Counted from the stretch's first letter, positions 23,389 through 32,285 are shown. The stretch: DNA of 64,000 nt from an uncultured Prevotella sp. (GCA_905234845.1 CAJOIW010000001.1:30230-94229), one strand, 5' to 3'. The notes: a model not told the origin generated them from the letters alone. A program made the numbers and translations.

Positions 23389-25695
23389 ATGAGAAAAACA
23401 TTTCTTCTTTCCATGATGTGCCTCTTTGTGGTAACCTCAAATGCACAATCCATTAATGGCCGGGTTCTCGACGAGCAGTTACAGCCGATGCCATTTGCCA
23501 ATGTCGTTTTAATCAATCCAGTCGATTCCGCTTTCATAACGGGTGCCATAACGAAGGACGACGGCACTTTCAGCATTGTTACCGACCGGACTAGCGGTAT
23601 GTTGAAAGTGTCGAGCATGGGATATATAATAAGGTATATCGACGCGCGGCAGGGCAGCGTGGGCGACATCATGATGCAACCCGACACGCTGGAATTGAAA
23701 GAAATCGTAGTAAAAGGTCACAAGCCTACTCATAAACTAACAACAGAGGGCATACAGACTACCGTGGAGAACACGCTACTGAGCAAGGCGGGAACGGCCA
23801 ACGACGTGTTGCAGCAACTGCCCGGCGTGCAGAAGAAGGATGACGGTCTGGAGGTGTTCGGCAAGGGCACGCCACTCATCTACATCAACGGGCGGCAGAT
23901 GCGCAATAAAGCCGAACTCGACCAGATCAGCAGCGAGAGCATCAAGAGCGTGGAGCTCATCACCAGCCCTGGGGCGAAGTACGACGCGCAGGTCGAGTCG
24001 GTCATCCTCATCAAGACCCGTCGCCAGCAGGGCGAAGGCTGGAGTGGTGACATTCAGAGTCATTACCGCCAAGGCTACAATCTCGATCTTGACCTCGGTC
24101 TGAACTGGAACTACCGTTACAAGGGGCTTGACGTGTTCGGCAGCATGTGGTACAACGACAACCAGTTCCGCCATCGCGACCTCATCACACTCGATGTCGC
24201 GGCCGACACACTCTGGCACATGAACGAACACTCTAATTTCGACATACACAACCGTTCTATCTATTCCACGGTAGGCGTGAATTATACGTTTGACGACCAG
24301 CACTCGATGGGTTTCCGCTATGAGACGAAGGGCTGGCTCAAACAGAAAACAACTGGCAGTTTCATTGCCGACGTCACCGCAGATGAGGCCTTCTACGACC
24401 ACCTTGACAACGATCTCGAACAGGAAATCACCTCGAACATGCCGCACACACTAAACGCCTATTATAACGGCAAAGTGGGCATGATGTCGATTGACTTCAA
24501 TACCGACTACATGTTCCACAAAGACCGCACGTCGCAGTTCAATAACGAGATGAGCCAGGAGCGCGTGAGCCGCACTGTGACCAGCACCAATGTCGTGCGT
24601 AACCAACTTTGGGCCTCGAAGCTTGTACTGTCATGGCCGCTGTGGAAGGGCAACCTACAGGCGGGTACCGAGTACGACCTGACCAACCGCAACGATGACT
24701 ACGTGAACCCTGAGCAGGTGGTGCCCACGTCGTTTACTGAACAGCACGAGCGCAACTACATCTTCTTCGCCGAATACAGCCGTCCGCTGCCCTTCGGCCA
24801 GATGCGCCTCGGCGTGCGCAACGAGAACGTCAGCACAAAATACTACACGCAAGGCGTTTACCAGTCCGAGCAGAGCCACACGTACCACCACTTCTTTCCT
24901 ACCGCTGCGCTGATGGCTCGCGTGGGCAAGGTGCAGCTGATGACCAATTATTCCGTGAAGATTCAGCGCCCCTACTACTGGATGCTGAGCAGCAATGTGA
25001 GCTATGCCAACCGCTTCACGTGGCAGAGCGGCAACCCGATGCTGCAGCCTACCATCCGCAACGAGGCCACACTGATGGCGATGTACAAATGGGCACGCCT
25101 CTCCATCGACTACAAGCACACTACCGACGAAATTGTGAACGTGGCCGAAACCGTGCCGGGCAGCGAGGAAACGACCATCATCACACGCGCCAACGTGCGC
25201 CACTCCGACGGTCTGCTTGCCATGCTGACCCTCTCGCCGCGCTTCGGTTTGTATCAGCCGTCACTTACTGTCGGCGTGATGAAAAATTGGATTAAGATTC
25301 CATCGCCTGTGGGAGACCTCAGTCCGAAGAATCCCATCGGCATCATCCAGTCGAACAACAACTTCCAACTGTCGCCGACCCTCACGGCCTCTGCCAATCT
25401 GCAAATCGTCACCAAAGGTGACCAGCAGAACATGACGCTTACCCGTGCCGAATACGTGGCCGACATCAGCGTGACCAAGACGTTCTTCAACAACCGCCTT
25501 TCCGTGAAGCTCGGCGGCAGCAACCTGTTCAACTCGCAGCAGCACATCAACATTCGCTACGGCCTTCGCACCCTCTATCAGGAAAACCATCGGGACTCTC
25601 GCAAACTCGAACTCGTCATTCGTTACAACTTCAACGCCACCAGCTCGAAGTACAAGGGCACGGGTGCAGGCAGCGACGAAAAGAACCGTTTCTAA
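23389..25695 (+). CDS. TonB-dependent-receptor-like outer-membrane beta-barrel protein
   Basis: The 768-residue protein has a signal peptide (LLSMMCLFVVTSNAQS), a carboxypeptidase-like regulatory domain (INGRVLDEQLQPMPFANVVL, about 22-105), a plug domain (LSKAGTANDVLQQLPGVQKKDDGLEVFGKGTPLIYINGRQM, about 120-215) and a large C-terminal barrel (OMP_b-brl_3-like). It probably imports or binds a ligand at the outer membrane with TonB energy, although the short form lacks a clear SusC signature. The adjacent PAS-LuxR gene and 25-bp inverted repeat suggest dedicated regulation. No SusD partner follows. Confidence 0.88.
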   Translation: MRKTFLLSMMCLFVVTSNAQSINGRVLDEQLQPMPFANVVLINPVDSAFITGAITKDDGTFSIVTDRTSGMLKVSSMGYIIRYIDARQGSVGDIMMQPDTLELKEIVVKGHKPTHKLTTEGIQTTVENTLLSKAGTANDVLQQLPGVQKKDDGLEVFGKGTPLIYINGRQMRNKAELDQISSESIKSVELITSPGAKYDAQVESVILIKTRRQQGEGWSGDIQSHYRQGYNLDLDLGLNWNYRYKGLDVFGSMWYNDNQFRHRDLITLDVAADTLWHMNEHSNFDIHNRSIYSTVGVNYTFDDQHSMGFRYETKGWLKQKTTGSFIADVTADEAFYDHLDNDLEQEITSNMPHTLNAYYNGKVGMMSIDFNTDYMFHKDRTSQFNNEMSQERVSRTVTSTNVVRNQLWASKLVLSWPLWKGNLQAGTEYDLTNRNDDYVNPEQVVPTSFTEQHERNYIFFAEYSRPLPFGQMRLGVRNENVSTKYYTQGVYQSEQSHTYHHFFPTAALMARVGKVQLMTNYSVKIQRPYYWMLSSNVSYANRFTWQSGNPMLQPTIRNEATLMAMYKWARLSIDYKHTTDEIVNVAETVPGSEETTIITRANVRHSDGLLAMLTLSPRFGLYQPSLTVGVMKNWIKIPSPVGDLSPKNPIGIIQSNNNFQLSPTLTASANLQIVTKGDQQNMTLTRAEYVADISVTKTFFNNRLSVKLGGSNLFNSQQHINIRYGLRTLYQENHRDSRKLELVIRYNFNATSSKYKGTGAGSDEKNRF

Positions 25696-25769
25696 AATGT
25701 AGCTTAATAGTCTATTCTGCAGCCGTTAAAGAAACGTTGAATTTCATTCGACCTTTTTCCATAAATCGT

Positions 25770-26010
25770 TCACGCTCGGAAAACTAAAAGCAAGCTTTGT
25801 TTTCTCTCGCTTAATCACGATTTTTCGCCATGGCAGAACTAAAGCAAGTTTTGCTCTGCTCATCTGGCTTAATCAAAAGGTTCAAATAAATTTGGCATTT
25901 CTCTCGACTTTTGCGTAACTTTGCCACTAAAGTGGCGAACTTACTACGTCTCGGCATAAAAAATAAACAAGTTTTATTTTGTTCTGCTCTCGACTTTTTG
26001 TAACTTTGCG
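25770..26010 (+). promoter_or_regulatory. Tandem hairpin/promoter modules before the ToxR-like regulator
   Basis: Several degenerate copies of a CTCGG...AAGCAAG...TTTT...CTCG palindrome follow one another (about 25775, 25830 and 25950). TAACTTTG boxes lie at 25916-25923 and 26001-26008, each preceded by CTCGACTTTT, and the last palindrome lies between them. The second box is 30 bp before the ATG at 26038 and is the likely active promoter. The 342-bp gap contains no gene. Confidence 0.6.
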
Positions 26011-26037
26011 CTCAAATTAAAAGCGATTTGTAAGTCT

Positions 26038-26703
26038 ATGAAACAACGATATGCGGTAGTGGTGTTGTTTGCACTGGTAGTAGCCTCGAGCTTGGTGAGT
26101 CTGACAAGCTATCGGACTACGGCGGAGCTGGTGACGGAGGACATGGAGCGGGCTCTTGCCAAGGCTTTGGACCGTCAGCAGTCGGATGTTATCAGTGCCG
26201 ATACGGTCAGGGCGTTCAATGGTTATCTGCGGCTGGCGGAGTTGAGGGGCAGGGCTATGCTGACCGTTGACACTGAGAATGGTTTCTGCCCTCGGGCGCG
26301 GGTGTCGACGGCTACGATACTGTGGTTGTCTGACCAGCGACCAGCGATGGCTCTGTGGTCGATGGCGTTGTTGTGGGGCCTGTATTGTCTTTATGATTGC
26401 CGGCGGCGCAAGGCGTTGGGCATGTATGGTGGCTTGTCGCTACGGGAAGGCCGTTTTGTGGATGTGAGGGGCAATGTGGTGAGGCTGACTCCTATGCAGC
26501 AGCAACTGATGGAGATGCTGTGGCAGTCGCCTGCCCGCCAGCTCTCGAAGACGGAGATTTGTGACAGCCTTTGGCCGAGGAAGGAGGATGCCAGCGAGAC
26601 GCTTTACTCGCTTATAAGCCGGCTGAAACCTGTCATCGAACAACATTCTGACTTAAAAATAGTGGTTGACAGAGGAAAGGCGTATAGTCTGACGCTCAGA
26701 TAG
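26038..26703 (+). CDS. Membrane-bound winged-helix regulator (ToxR-like)
   Basis: The 221-residue protein has an N-terminal membrane helix (VVVLFALVVASSLVSL), a short extracytoplasmic region of about 75 residues, a second helix (PAMALWSMALLWGLYCLYD), and a C-terminal cytoplasmic OmpR/PhoB-type winged helix (about 135-221: GNVVRLTPMQQQLMEMLWQSPARQLSKTEICDSLWP, then SETLYSLISRLKPVI). The DNA-binding domain is C-terminal, opposite to ToxR itself, but the one-component membrane logic is the same. The outer-membrane barrel gene follows, with four 11-bp-spaced direct repeats upstream that fit a PhoB-type binding site. Confidence 0.82.
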   Translation: MKQRYAVVVLFALVVASSLVSLTSYRTTAELVTEDMERALAKALDRQQSDVISADTVRAFNGYLRLAELRGRAMLTVDTENGFCPRARVSTATILWLSDQRPAMALWSMALLWGLYCLYDCRRRKALGMYGGLSLREGRFVDVRGNVVRLTPMQQQLMEMLWQSPARQLSKTEICDSLWPRKEDASETLYSLISRLKPVIEQHSDLKIVVDRGKAYSLTLR

Positions 26704-26772
26704 GGTGTTTGAATAAGGCAGGCTACGCCTCGGCAATCCGAGCGAGCTCGATTGCGCTCGGCTTGCACTGCC

Positions 26773-26811
26773 TTTCAGATTGTTGTCAGTAAAATGTCAG
26801 ACTAATGTCAG
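26773..26811 (+). promoter_or_regulatory. Four direct TGTCAG repeats with 11-bp spacing
   Basis: TTTCAG at 26773 and TGTCAG at 26784, 26795 and 26806 are exactly one helical turn apart. They end 6 bp before the TTTG -33 element of the next gene. OmpR/PhoB-family proteins bind such repeats; the adjacent membrane winged-helix protein is the probable ligand (inference). Confidence 0.65.
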
Positions 26812-26844
26812 GCATTTTTTTTGGCCAGTAACTGGTTCTCTTCA

Positions 26845-26920
26845 TACCTTTGCAGAAGATTCAGCTGCGCTCGGCATAGCTCAAGCAAGCTTGGCTCTGC
26901 TCTCGCTGGCAGAATCTTTG
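26845..26920 (+). promoter_or_regulatory. Promoter plus leader hairpin module before the second barrel gene
   Basis: The -7 box TACCTTTG (26845-26852) lies 21 bp after a TTTG element at 26818. It is followed by a GCGCTCGGCATAGC/AAGCAAGCTT/CTGCTCTCG palindrome and a second box-like AATCTTTG at 26913-26920. The layout aligns with 6547-6621 over its whole length. Confidence 0.7.
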
Positions 26921-26938
26921 CAGAAAATTTGCATAAGT

Positions 26939-28972
26939 ATGAGGAGTTTTTTATTTCTTAGTCTGGTGATTGTGTCTATGATGATTCAGGCACAAGATAT
27001 CAAGGATGGGGACACACTTCAGGAGGTAGTTATACATGGTTCCAAAGTGGTGCAACGGGTTGACGGACAGAGCATCTATCCCACACGTCAACAATTGGAG
27101 AGTTCTACGAATGGTTATTCGCTATTGTCAAAGTTGGCGCTGCCACATTTGCGCATCGACCCCGTGATGCACACCGTCACTGCGCTCTCCAATCTCGGTA
27201 GCGTGCAGGTACGCATTAACGACATTGTGGCTTCGAAGGAAGACCTGCTTTCACTCGACATGAAGGCTGTGCGGCATATCGACTACATCGACAATCCTGG
27301 AGTAAGATATGGTGAAGGAATAGCATATGTGGTCAATATCATAGTAAAGCATCCCGTTAGTGGCTATGATATGGGTGCGGATATGACGAACTCGCTAACT
27401 GCCATTAATGGTGATGAGACAGTTTATGGGAAGTTTAATTCTGGCAAAAGTGAGTTTGGCGTGACATACGGCCTTGACTACAAAAACTTCAAAGGAACGA
27501 GGCGCGAAGAACTGGCAACATACGAAATGGAGTCGGGCCAGATACACGAGGTACTCCGTAAACAGTTGGACGGACAGAACAAGAACCTGAGCCATAACAT
27601 ACAACTGACCTATAGCCTGAGCGATTCGAACTATGTATTCCAGTCGAAACTCTTGGCAAGGAAGGATATTCAGCCGCAGAGGGCTTGGAGTCTTGTGGGA
27701 GGTACGACGGAATACGAAGACCGCTCTTCATCCCGTACATCATCGCCAGTGCTTGACCTCTATTTCCATCGTGACTTCAAGCATCATCAGTCGCTAACAG
27801 CTAATGCCGTGGGAACATATATCAAAACCGATAGCCATTCAGAGCATAACGAAGGAGGCAGTTATGCCTACGACGTGACTGGTAAGACTTATTCGCTGTG
27901 GACTGAAGCCATCTATGAGAACCGTCTGAAACCATTCACGCTATCACTGGGAACTCAGTATGGGCAGAAATACATTAACAATGTGTATGCGGGCGATGCC
28001 GACGCCGACAACTCTATGCGTTCATCGATGCTTTACTTCTTCGGACAGCTGAAAGGACGCTTGGGTAAACTCGGCTATATGGGAGGACTCGGGGTGAGCT
28101 CGCGCTACTATCGGCAGGCAAATAATAGTGACCGTTTCCTACTGTTCCGTCCTAAGATGACGCTTGCCTATCCGTTGACAAAGAACTTGAAGGCGAAATA
28201 CGACTTCGAGGTATCGCAGCACGTATCGCAGATAGCACTCGTCAGCGATGTCAGTATCAAACAGAATGCGATGGAGACATTGGTGGGCAATCCGGAGATT
28301 TCCCCCAATCGCGTTACCTCGCACGATCTTCGTCTGACCTACTTCACGCCCAAAATCATGAGCGAGTTGCAAGGCTACTGGCGACTGAATAGCAACTGCA
28401 ATTTGGAGAAATACTACCGAATGGACGGTCATTTCTATCAGACTCAGACGAACGCCGGCAACGAGTGCAGTTTCTTTTTCATCCAGAGCTATAATCGATG
28501 GGATGTCATACCAGAGAGGTTTTCAGCCACCATATATGGAGGAATTTGGCGATTCTTCAACTTCACCGATGATTACCGTCACACCTATACCGCATTCAGT
28601 GGTGGTGCAAGCCTCGAAGCCTATTTGGGCAAGTGGACGCTGACGGCATACGCTGACAACGGTTGGCACTTCATGGAGGGCGAACATCGGGGATATCAGC
28701 CTGCAGCATGGTATCTCACGGCTTCCTATCGTATGAAGTCTGTCACTATTTCCCTCTATGTTCAGCATCCCTTCTGTACAAGTCCTCTCAGTTATAAGAC
28801 AGAGGTCCTCAATCGTTACATCCAAAAAGTGGTATCACAGCACAATCGCGATTTCGGCAATATGCTGACACTTAATCTCTCATGGACGTTTTCTTCGGGT
28901 CGTAAGTACCGCGATATTCAGCGTACAATGAATCATCAGGATAAAGAAACCGGAATTTTACAGAGTAAATGA
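26939..28972 (+). CDS. Outer-membrane beta-barrel protein with TonB-receptor plug
   Basis: From ATG 26939 the product is 677 residues with a signal peptide (FLFLSLVIVSMMIQAQ). It has a short plug-like region (LQEVVIHGSKVVQRVDGQSIYPTRQQLE; VQVRINDIVASKEDLLSLDMKAVRHIDYIDNPGVRYG, ending near 135) and a long barrel with alternating aromatic strands. It lacks the N-terminal carboxypeptidase-like domain of its neighbour at 23.4 kb. I reject the upstream ATG (26780) because it precedes the promoter. It is probably controlled by the membrane winged-helix protein encoded just upstream. Ligand unknown. Confidence 0.85.
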   Translation: MRSFLFLSLVIVSMMIQAQDIKDGDTLQEVVIHGSKVVQRVDGQSIYPTRQQLESSTNGYSLLSKLALPHLRIDPVMHTVTALSNLGSVQVRINDIVASKEDLLSLDMKAVRHIDYIDNPGVRYGEGIAYVVNIIVKHPVSGYDMGADMTNSLTAINGDETVYGKFNSGKSEFGVTYGLDYKNFKGTRREELATYEMESGQIHEVLRKQLDGQNKNLSHNIQLTYSLSDSNYVFQSKLLARKDIQPQRAWSLVGGTTEYEDRSSSRTSSPVLDLYFHRDFKHHQSLTANAVGTYIKTDSHSEHNEGGSYAYDVTGKTYSLWTEAIYENRLKPFTLSLGTQYGQKYINNVYAGDADADNSMRSSMLYFFGQLKGRLGKLGYMGGLGVSSRYYRQANNSDRFLLFRPKMTLAYPLTKNLKAKYDFEVSQHVSQIALVSDVSIKQNAMETLVGNPEISPNRVTSHDLRLTYFTPKIMSELQGYWRLNSNCNLEKYYRMDGHFYQTQTNAGNECSFFFIQSYNRWDVIPERFSATIYGGIWRFFNFTDDYRHTYTAFSGGASLEAYLGKWTLTAYADNGWHFMEGEHRGYQPAAWYLTASYRMKSVTISLYVQHPFCTSPLSYKTEVLNRYIQKVVSQHNRDFGNMLTLNLSWTFSSGRKYRDIQRTMNHQDKETGILQSK

Positions 28973-29153
28973 AGCCGAGTGAGTCAGAACCTTTTTTTAA
29001 CATTTCAGCGATTTTTATGTGCAAATCTGCAACTACGACGATGCAGGTGGGCCGTCAGATTTTTTGATTTTTTCTCTTTTTTAGAGTGGGAAAACAGCGT
29101 TTTTCCACTCTTTCACTGTCCTTCATCCTTTATTATTTATCCCTCATCCGATG

Positions 29154-29263
29154 AGACATATATGTTTCGGGTTGCGAAACATGGTCTTTTGCAGTCCGAA
29201 AGACGGCCTTTCGCACGCTGAAAGCTTATCTTTCGCAGATGAGATATATACCTTTCGGAAATG
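29154..29263. repeat. 22-bp-period palindromic array, copy 2
   Basis: Units start at 29154, 29176, 29198, 29220 and 29242: ATATATGTTTCGGGTTGC, GAAACATGGTCTTTT, GAAAGACGGCCTTTC, GAAAGCTTATCTTTC, and GATATATACCTTTCGG. The order matches the copies at 6897, 40762 and 61423. TTAACATT boxes flank it (TTTTTAACATTTC near 29000 and the palindrome AATGTTAAATTTTAACATT at 29398). The stretch 28976-29420 contains no gene. Confidence 0.8.
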
Positions 29264-29420
29264 ATATGTGCGAAGTGAAAAGGGATAAACTTTCTATATG
29301 GCTTATTCTCAGAGAGTTATGGAAAATACAAAAATAGGCGGATTTTCCGTCTCGCAAGGGGTGTGGATGGGAAAATCGGCCTTTTTTGTCAGCGGGAATG
29401 TTAAATTTTAACATTTGGGA

Positions 29421-29500
29421 ACCCATCCTAATCTCCCCGAAGGAGAGGAAACCCGATTGCATGCAACTCCCTCCCCTTGGGGGAGGGATGGGGAGGGGTT
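29421..29500 (-). repeat. LPEGE-family palindromic repeat after the hemerythrin-LuxR gene
   Basis: It has the same two-hairpin structure as 20391 and 30911. It abuts the stop of the regulator gene (29501), so it forms the 3' end of that transcript and may act as a terminator or stabiliser. Confidence 0.7.
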
Positions 29501-30463
29501 TCACTCTTCCGTTGTTGTGAAGCACCGTTTGTCGATGAGGTTGTTGGCAATGGCGTAGATGGTGAGTCCGGCGAGGGAGTGGATCTGCAGTTTGCGGGCG
29601 ATGTTGCGCCTGTGGGTGATGACGGTGTTGACGGAGATGAAGAGCCGTTCGGCTATCTGCTTGTTGGTCATGCCCTGCACGAGGCACACGATGATTTCTT
29701 TCTCGCGCTCGGAGGGAGTATTGGCTGACGGCTGGCGGGTGATGGCCGAGAGGTTTTGGGCGATGGCGTCGCTCTTGAGCTGCTGCTCGAGGTGGCGTAT
29801 GGCGGGCACGAAGAGGGCTTCCTCTACGTTGCTATGGTTGCTGAGCCATTCCTCGTTGTTGTAGATGTCGTAGAGGGTGGCGGTGAGCTGGTTGTTGGCG
29901 AGTGGGTCGTGGGGCAGGTACTTGATGATGATGTTCTTCAATTCGTGGAACTTGCCGGTGGTGTCGCTGTGGTGTCGGGAGTATATCTCCACGTTGTAGT
30001 CGGTCTTCCGCTCTCCGCGGATGAGTGCCTCGACGTAGGGGAAGAGGGTCTTCTCCTCGTATTTCATGTGCAGGCGTATGTCGTGTGCGTACTCGTCGTA
30101 GAGGCGGAGGATGTGATGGGTGATGGCGGAGGGGTGGTGGTTGAGAGTGTCGTCGAGCTTGCGGCGGATTGACGGCAGCTGGTAGTCGAGGAAGTAGCGG
30201 TGCGAGGCGCGCAGGTAGTCGAGTAGCGTTGTGACGGAGATTTTGTCGTCGCCCTCCTTGGGGGCGTATCCGTTGATGAGGAAGTTGACGACGGTGAGGA
30301 AGGTATGGCAGTCGACGCCCTGCTCGTGGCATATCTCGCTGACGGTCTTGTCACCGAAGCCGAGCCTGATGCCGAAGGCGCTGAGTCCCTGTAGCATGCT
30401 GTAGTCGTCGCTGATAAGGTCTATCATCTTATCGTCGGCTTCATATAGTTTCATTGTCTTCAT
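29501..30463 (-). CDS. Hemerythrin-domain LuxR-type regulator
   Basis: The 320-residue protein joins three parts. The N-terminal ScdA/DUF542-like segment (GDKTVSEICHEQGVDCHTFLTVVNFL) is followed by a hemerythrin HHE domain (about 85-235) with His and Glu ligands in SHRYFLDYQLP, DEYAHDIRLHMKYEEKTLFPYVE, SRHHSDTTGKFHELK and HSNVEEALFVPAI, and then a LuxR helix-turn-helix (about 250-312: TPSEREKEIIVCLVQGMTNKQIAERLFISVNTV). The first two parts resemble RIC/YtfE, a di-iron protein of nitrosative and oxidative stress. Direct sensing of O2, NO or iron coupled to DNA binding is a reasonable inference. It is divergent from the porin-imelysin-DHOR-CcsBA genes. Confidence 0.88.
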   Translation of the reverse strand: MKTMKLYEADDKMIDLISDDYSMLQGLSAFGIRLGFGDKTVSEICHEQGVDCHTFLTVVNFLINGYAPKEGDDKISVTTLLDYLRASHRYFLDYQLPSIRRKLDDTLNHHPSAITHHILRLYDEYAHDIRLHMKYEEKTLFPYVEALIRGERKTDYNVEIYSRHHSDTTGKFHELKNIIIKYLPHDPLANNQLTATLYDIYNNEEWLSNHSNVEEALFVPAIRHLEQQLKSDAIAQNLSAITRQPSANTPSEREKEIIVCLVQGMTNKQIAERLFISVNTVITHRRNIARKLQIHSLAGLTIYAIANNLIDKRCFTTTEE

Positions 30464-30483
30464 ATATTTCGGTTTACAGTTGG

Positions 30484-30613
30484 AACCCCTCCTAACCCAT
30501 CCCTAAACCTCTCCCCATCCCTCCCCCAAGGGGAGGGAGTTGTGTGCAGTCGGGTTTCCTCTCCTTCGGGGGAAGGCTACGGGGGGCGAGCTCTGCTCGG
30601 GATGGGTTAGGAG
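30484..30613. repeat. Long LPEGE-family repeat in the leader of the hemerythrin-LuxR gene
   Basis: About 130 bp are closely related to 15661-15808, with two hairpins and CGAGCTCTGCTCG. It lies between the minus-strand promoter (30637-30630) and the start at 30463, so the mRNA would have a 160-nt highly structured leader. Confidence 0.7.
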
Positions 30614-30629
30614 TTTTTTTTCACGTCGG

Positions 30630-30637
30630 CAAAGGTA
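30630..30637 (-). promoter_or_regulatory. Promoter of the hemerythrin-LuxR gene
   Basis: TACCTTTG on the minus strand, with ATTG about 20 bp upstream. Confidence 0.7.
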
Positions 30638-30806
30638 CGAATTTTTTGTGAAGGGCGCAATCCTTACTTGTAGGTATTTCGTGATTTTTTTGTCTCTATT
30701 CATAATTATTATGAGGTATGCGGATAATAAAGATTGGGTATGGCGGTCGGAGTGGTTTCAGCGAAAATACTCTTTTTTGCGTATTGTCTGCTATGTGATA
30801 AAGGTG

Positions 30807-30814
30807 TAATTTTG
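30807..30814 (+). promoter_or_regulatory. Promoter of the porin/imelysin/DHOR/CcsBA genes
   Basis: TAATTTTG matches TAnnTTTG and lies 19 bp before the porin ATG. About 170 bp separate it from the divergent regulator promoter; this space holds no gene and is where a regulator could bind. Confidence 0.65.
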
Positions 30815-30833
30815 CAACCGTAACCGAATATAT

Positions 30834-32285
30834 ATGGCAATGAAAACAACTATTCTGACAATTGTTTTTGCCCTGTCTGTTCTTTGCGGGGCTGCTCAGG
30901 AGAGGACTGCAACCCCTCCTAACCTCCCCGAAGGAGAGGAACACAGCTCCCTCCCCTTGGGGAGGGATGGGGAGAGGTTTAGGGCTCTTTCGCGGCTGAG
31001 TGTTGGCGGCTATGGCGAGGCGGTCATGACCCGCAACTTCTACAGCCAGAGCTTCAACCGCTATAAGATGCCTGAGAACTATGCTAACGACAAGAGCCAC
31101 GGGCGTTTCGACCTGCCTCATGTGTGTCTGAATATCGGCTATGATTTCGGGAAAGGCTGGACGATGGGTTCTGAGATTGAGTTTGAGCATGGCGGTGCTG
31201 GCACCGCCGTGGAAATTGAGGCCGAGGAGGCTGGCGAATACGAGGCCGAGGTGGAGAAGGGCGGCGAGGTGAACATTGAGCAGTTCTGGATAAACAAGGC
31301 GTTCTGGAATGGCAGGTTCAACGTCAAGGCTGGTGAGATCATCGTTCCCGTAGGCTATTCTAATGCCTACCACGAGCCAAACCAGTTCTTTACCGTTTAT
31401 CGTCCTGAGGGCGAGGCTACCATCATGCCCAACACCTGGCATCAGGTGGGTCTCTCGCTGTGGGGAAGGCTGAGGAACTGGCGCTATGAGGCTCAGCTAC
31501 TTTCAGGACTGAACTCTGAGAGTTTCACGGCAGAGGGTTTCGTGCACAACGGGGCTACCAGTCCCTATGAGTTCAAAGTAGCCAACAATTATGCTGGTGC
31601 CGTGCGTATAGACAACTATTCTGTCAAGGGCTTGCGAGTAGGGCTGAGCGGATACTATGGACATACTTTCCGCAATACCCTGCGCACGCCCGGAAGCAAA
31701 TACAAAGACGTGACGGGTGCACTGGGAATAGTGGCTCTCGACTTCTCGCTCAACCGTTGGAACTGGATAGTAAGAGGCAATGTGGACTATGCCCACTTCA
31801 GCGATGCCGACATTATATCGGCTTACAACCAGGCTAACTGGACCCACCACAAATATCAGGACGGTAACCCACATCACTATACCAACATCGGCAGCAATGC
31901 CCTGGCGTATGCTGTTGAGGCCGGCTACAATGTAGCCCCCCTCTTATCCCCCCGACTGGGGGGAAAACCCAACGCGAAGCAGTCTCGCCTCCGGTTGGGT
32001 GAGTCGGAGAGGGCTTTGTTTGTGTTCGGACGATTTGAACATTACAACACAATGGCGGCGGGCACCTATAAATCGATGTATAAATACACCAAGAAATACC
32101 GTTGCGTCTTCGGCGTGAACTACTCGCCTGTAAGGCAGATCACCATCAAAGGGGAGTATTCGTATCGCTTCTTTGAGAAACCCAATAACAACGGACTGGC
32201 CTCCGACAGTCCACTCTACAAGCAACCCTACAACAATGAGCCAAGCCTCAGCCTGGGCATCACCTACTGCGGATGGTTTCTGTGA
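30834..32285 (+). CDS. Outer-membrane porin-like protein carrying two in-frame repeat insertions
   Basis: The 483-residue protein has a signal peptide (ILTIVFALSVLCGAAQ) and a porin O/P-like barrel (LSVGGYGEAVMTRNF; HGRFDLPHVCLNIGYDF; FNVKAGEIIVPVGYSNAYHEPNQFF) ending with an aromatic C-terminal strand (GITYCGWFL). Two stretches look foreign: residues about 26-50 (TPPNLPEGEEHSSLPLGRD), just after the signal cleavage site, from the repeat at 30911-30983; and about 367-394 (APLLSPRLGGKPNAKQSR), from 31934-32015. Neither breaks the frame. It heads a probable operon with imelysin, DHOR and CcsBA, so a role in letting an iron- or heme-related solute across the outer membrane is plausible but unproven. 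Confidence 0.8.
   Translation: MAMKTTILTIVFALSVLCGAAQERTATPPNLPEGEEHSSLPLGRDGERFRALSRLSVGGYGEAVMTRNFYSQSFNRYKMPENYANDKSHGRFDLPHVCLNIGYDFGKGWTMGSEIEFEHGGAGTAVEIEAEEAGEYEAEVEKGGEVNIEQFWINKAFWNGRFNVKAGEIIVPVGYSNAYHEPNQFFTVYRPEGEATIMPNTWHQVGLSLWGRLRNWRYEAQLLSGLNSESFTAEGFVHNGATSPYEFKVANNYAGAVRIDNYSVKGLRVGLSGYYGHTFRNTLRTPGSKYKDVTGALGIVALDFSLNRWNWIVRGNVDYAHFSDADIISAYNQANWTHHKYQDGNPHHYTNIGSNALAYAVEAGYNVAPLLSPRLGGKPNAKQSRLRLGESERALFVFGRFEHYNTMAAGTYKSMYKYTKKYRCVFGVNYSPVRQITIKGEYSYRFFEKPNNNGLASDSPLYKQPYNNEPSLSLGITYCGWFL
30911..30983 (+). repeat. LPEGE-family repeat in frame near the porin N-terminus
   Basis: Read as NLPEGEEHSSLPLGRDGER. It contains the hairpin blocks CTCCCC-GAAGGAGAGG and CTCCCTCCCC-TTGGGGAGGG. 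It sits right after the predicted signal peptide, where an insertion would be least harmful. Confidence 0.75.
31934..32015 (+). repeat. 82-bp palindromic insertion in the porin barrel
   Basis: It begins AGCCCCCCTC and ends GAGAGGGCT, with inner stems CCCCCC-GACT-GGGGGG and ACCCAAC...GTTGGGT. It is read in frame. The terminal AGCCC/GGGCT resembles the ends of the DUF559 element. Confidence 0.6.

Noticed and set aside
26780..26938. Extended N-terminus of the second barrel protein
   Set aside because: It lies upstream of and across the promoter and leader module; the signal peptide begins at ATG 26939.
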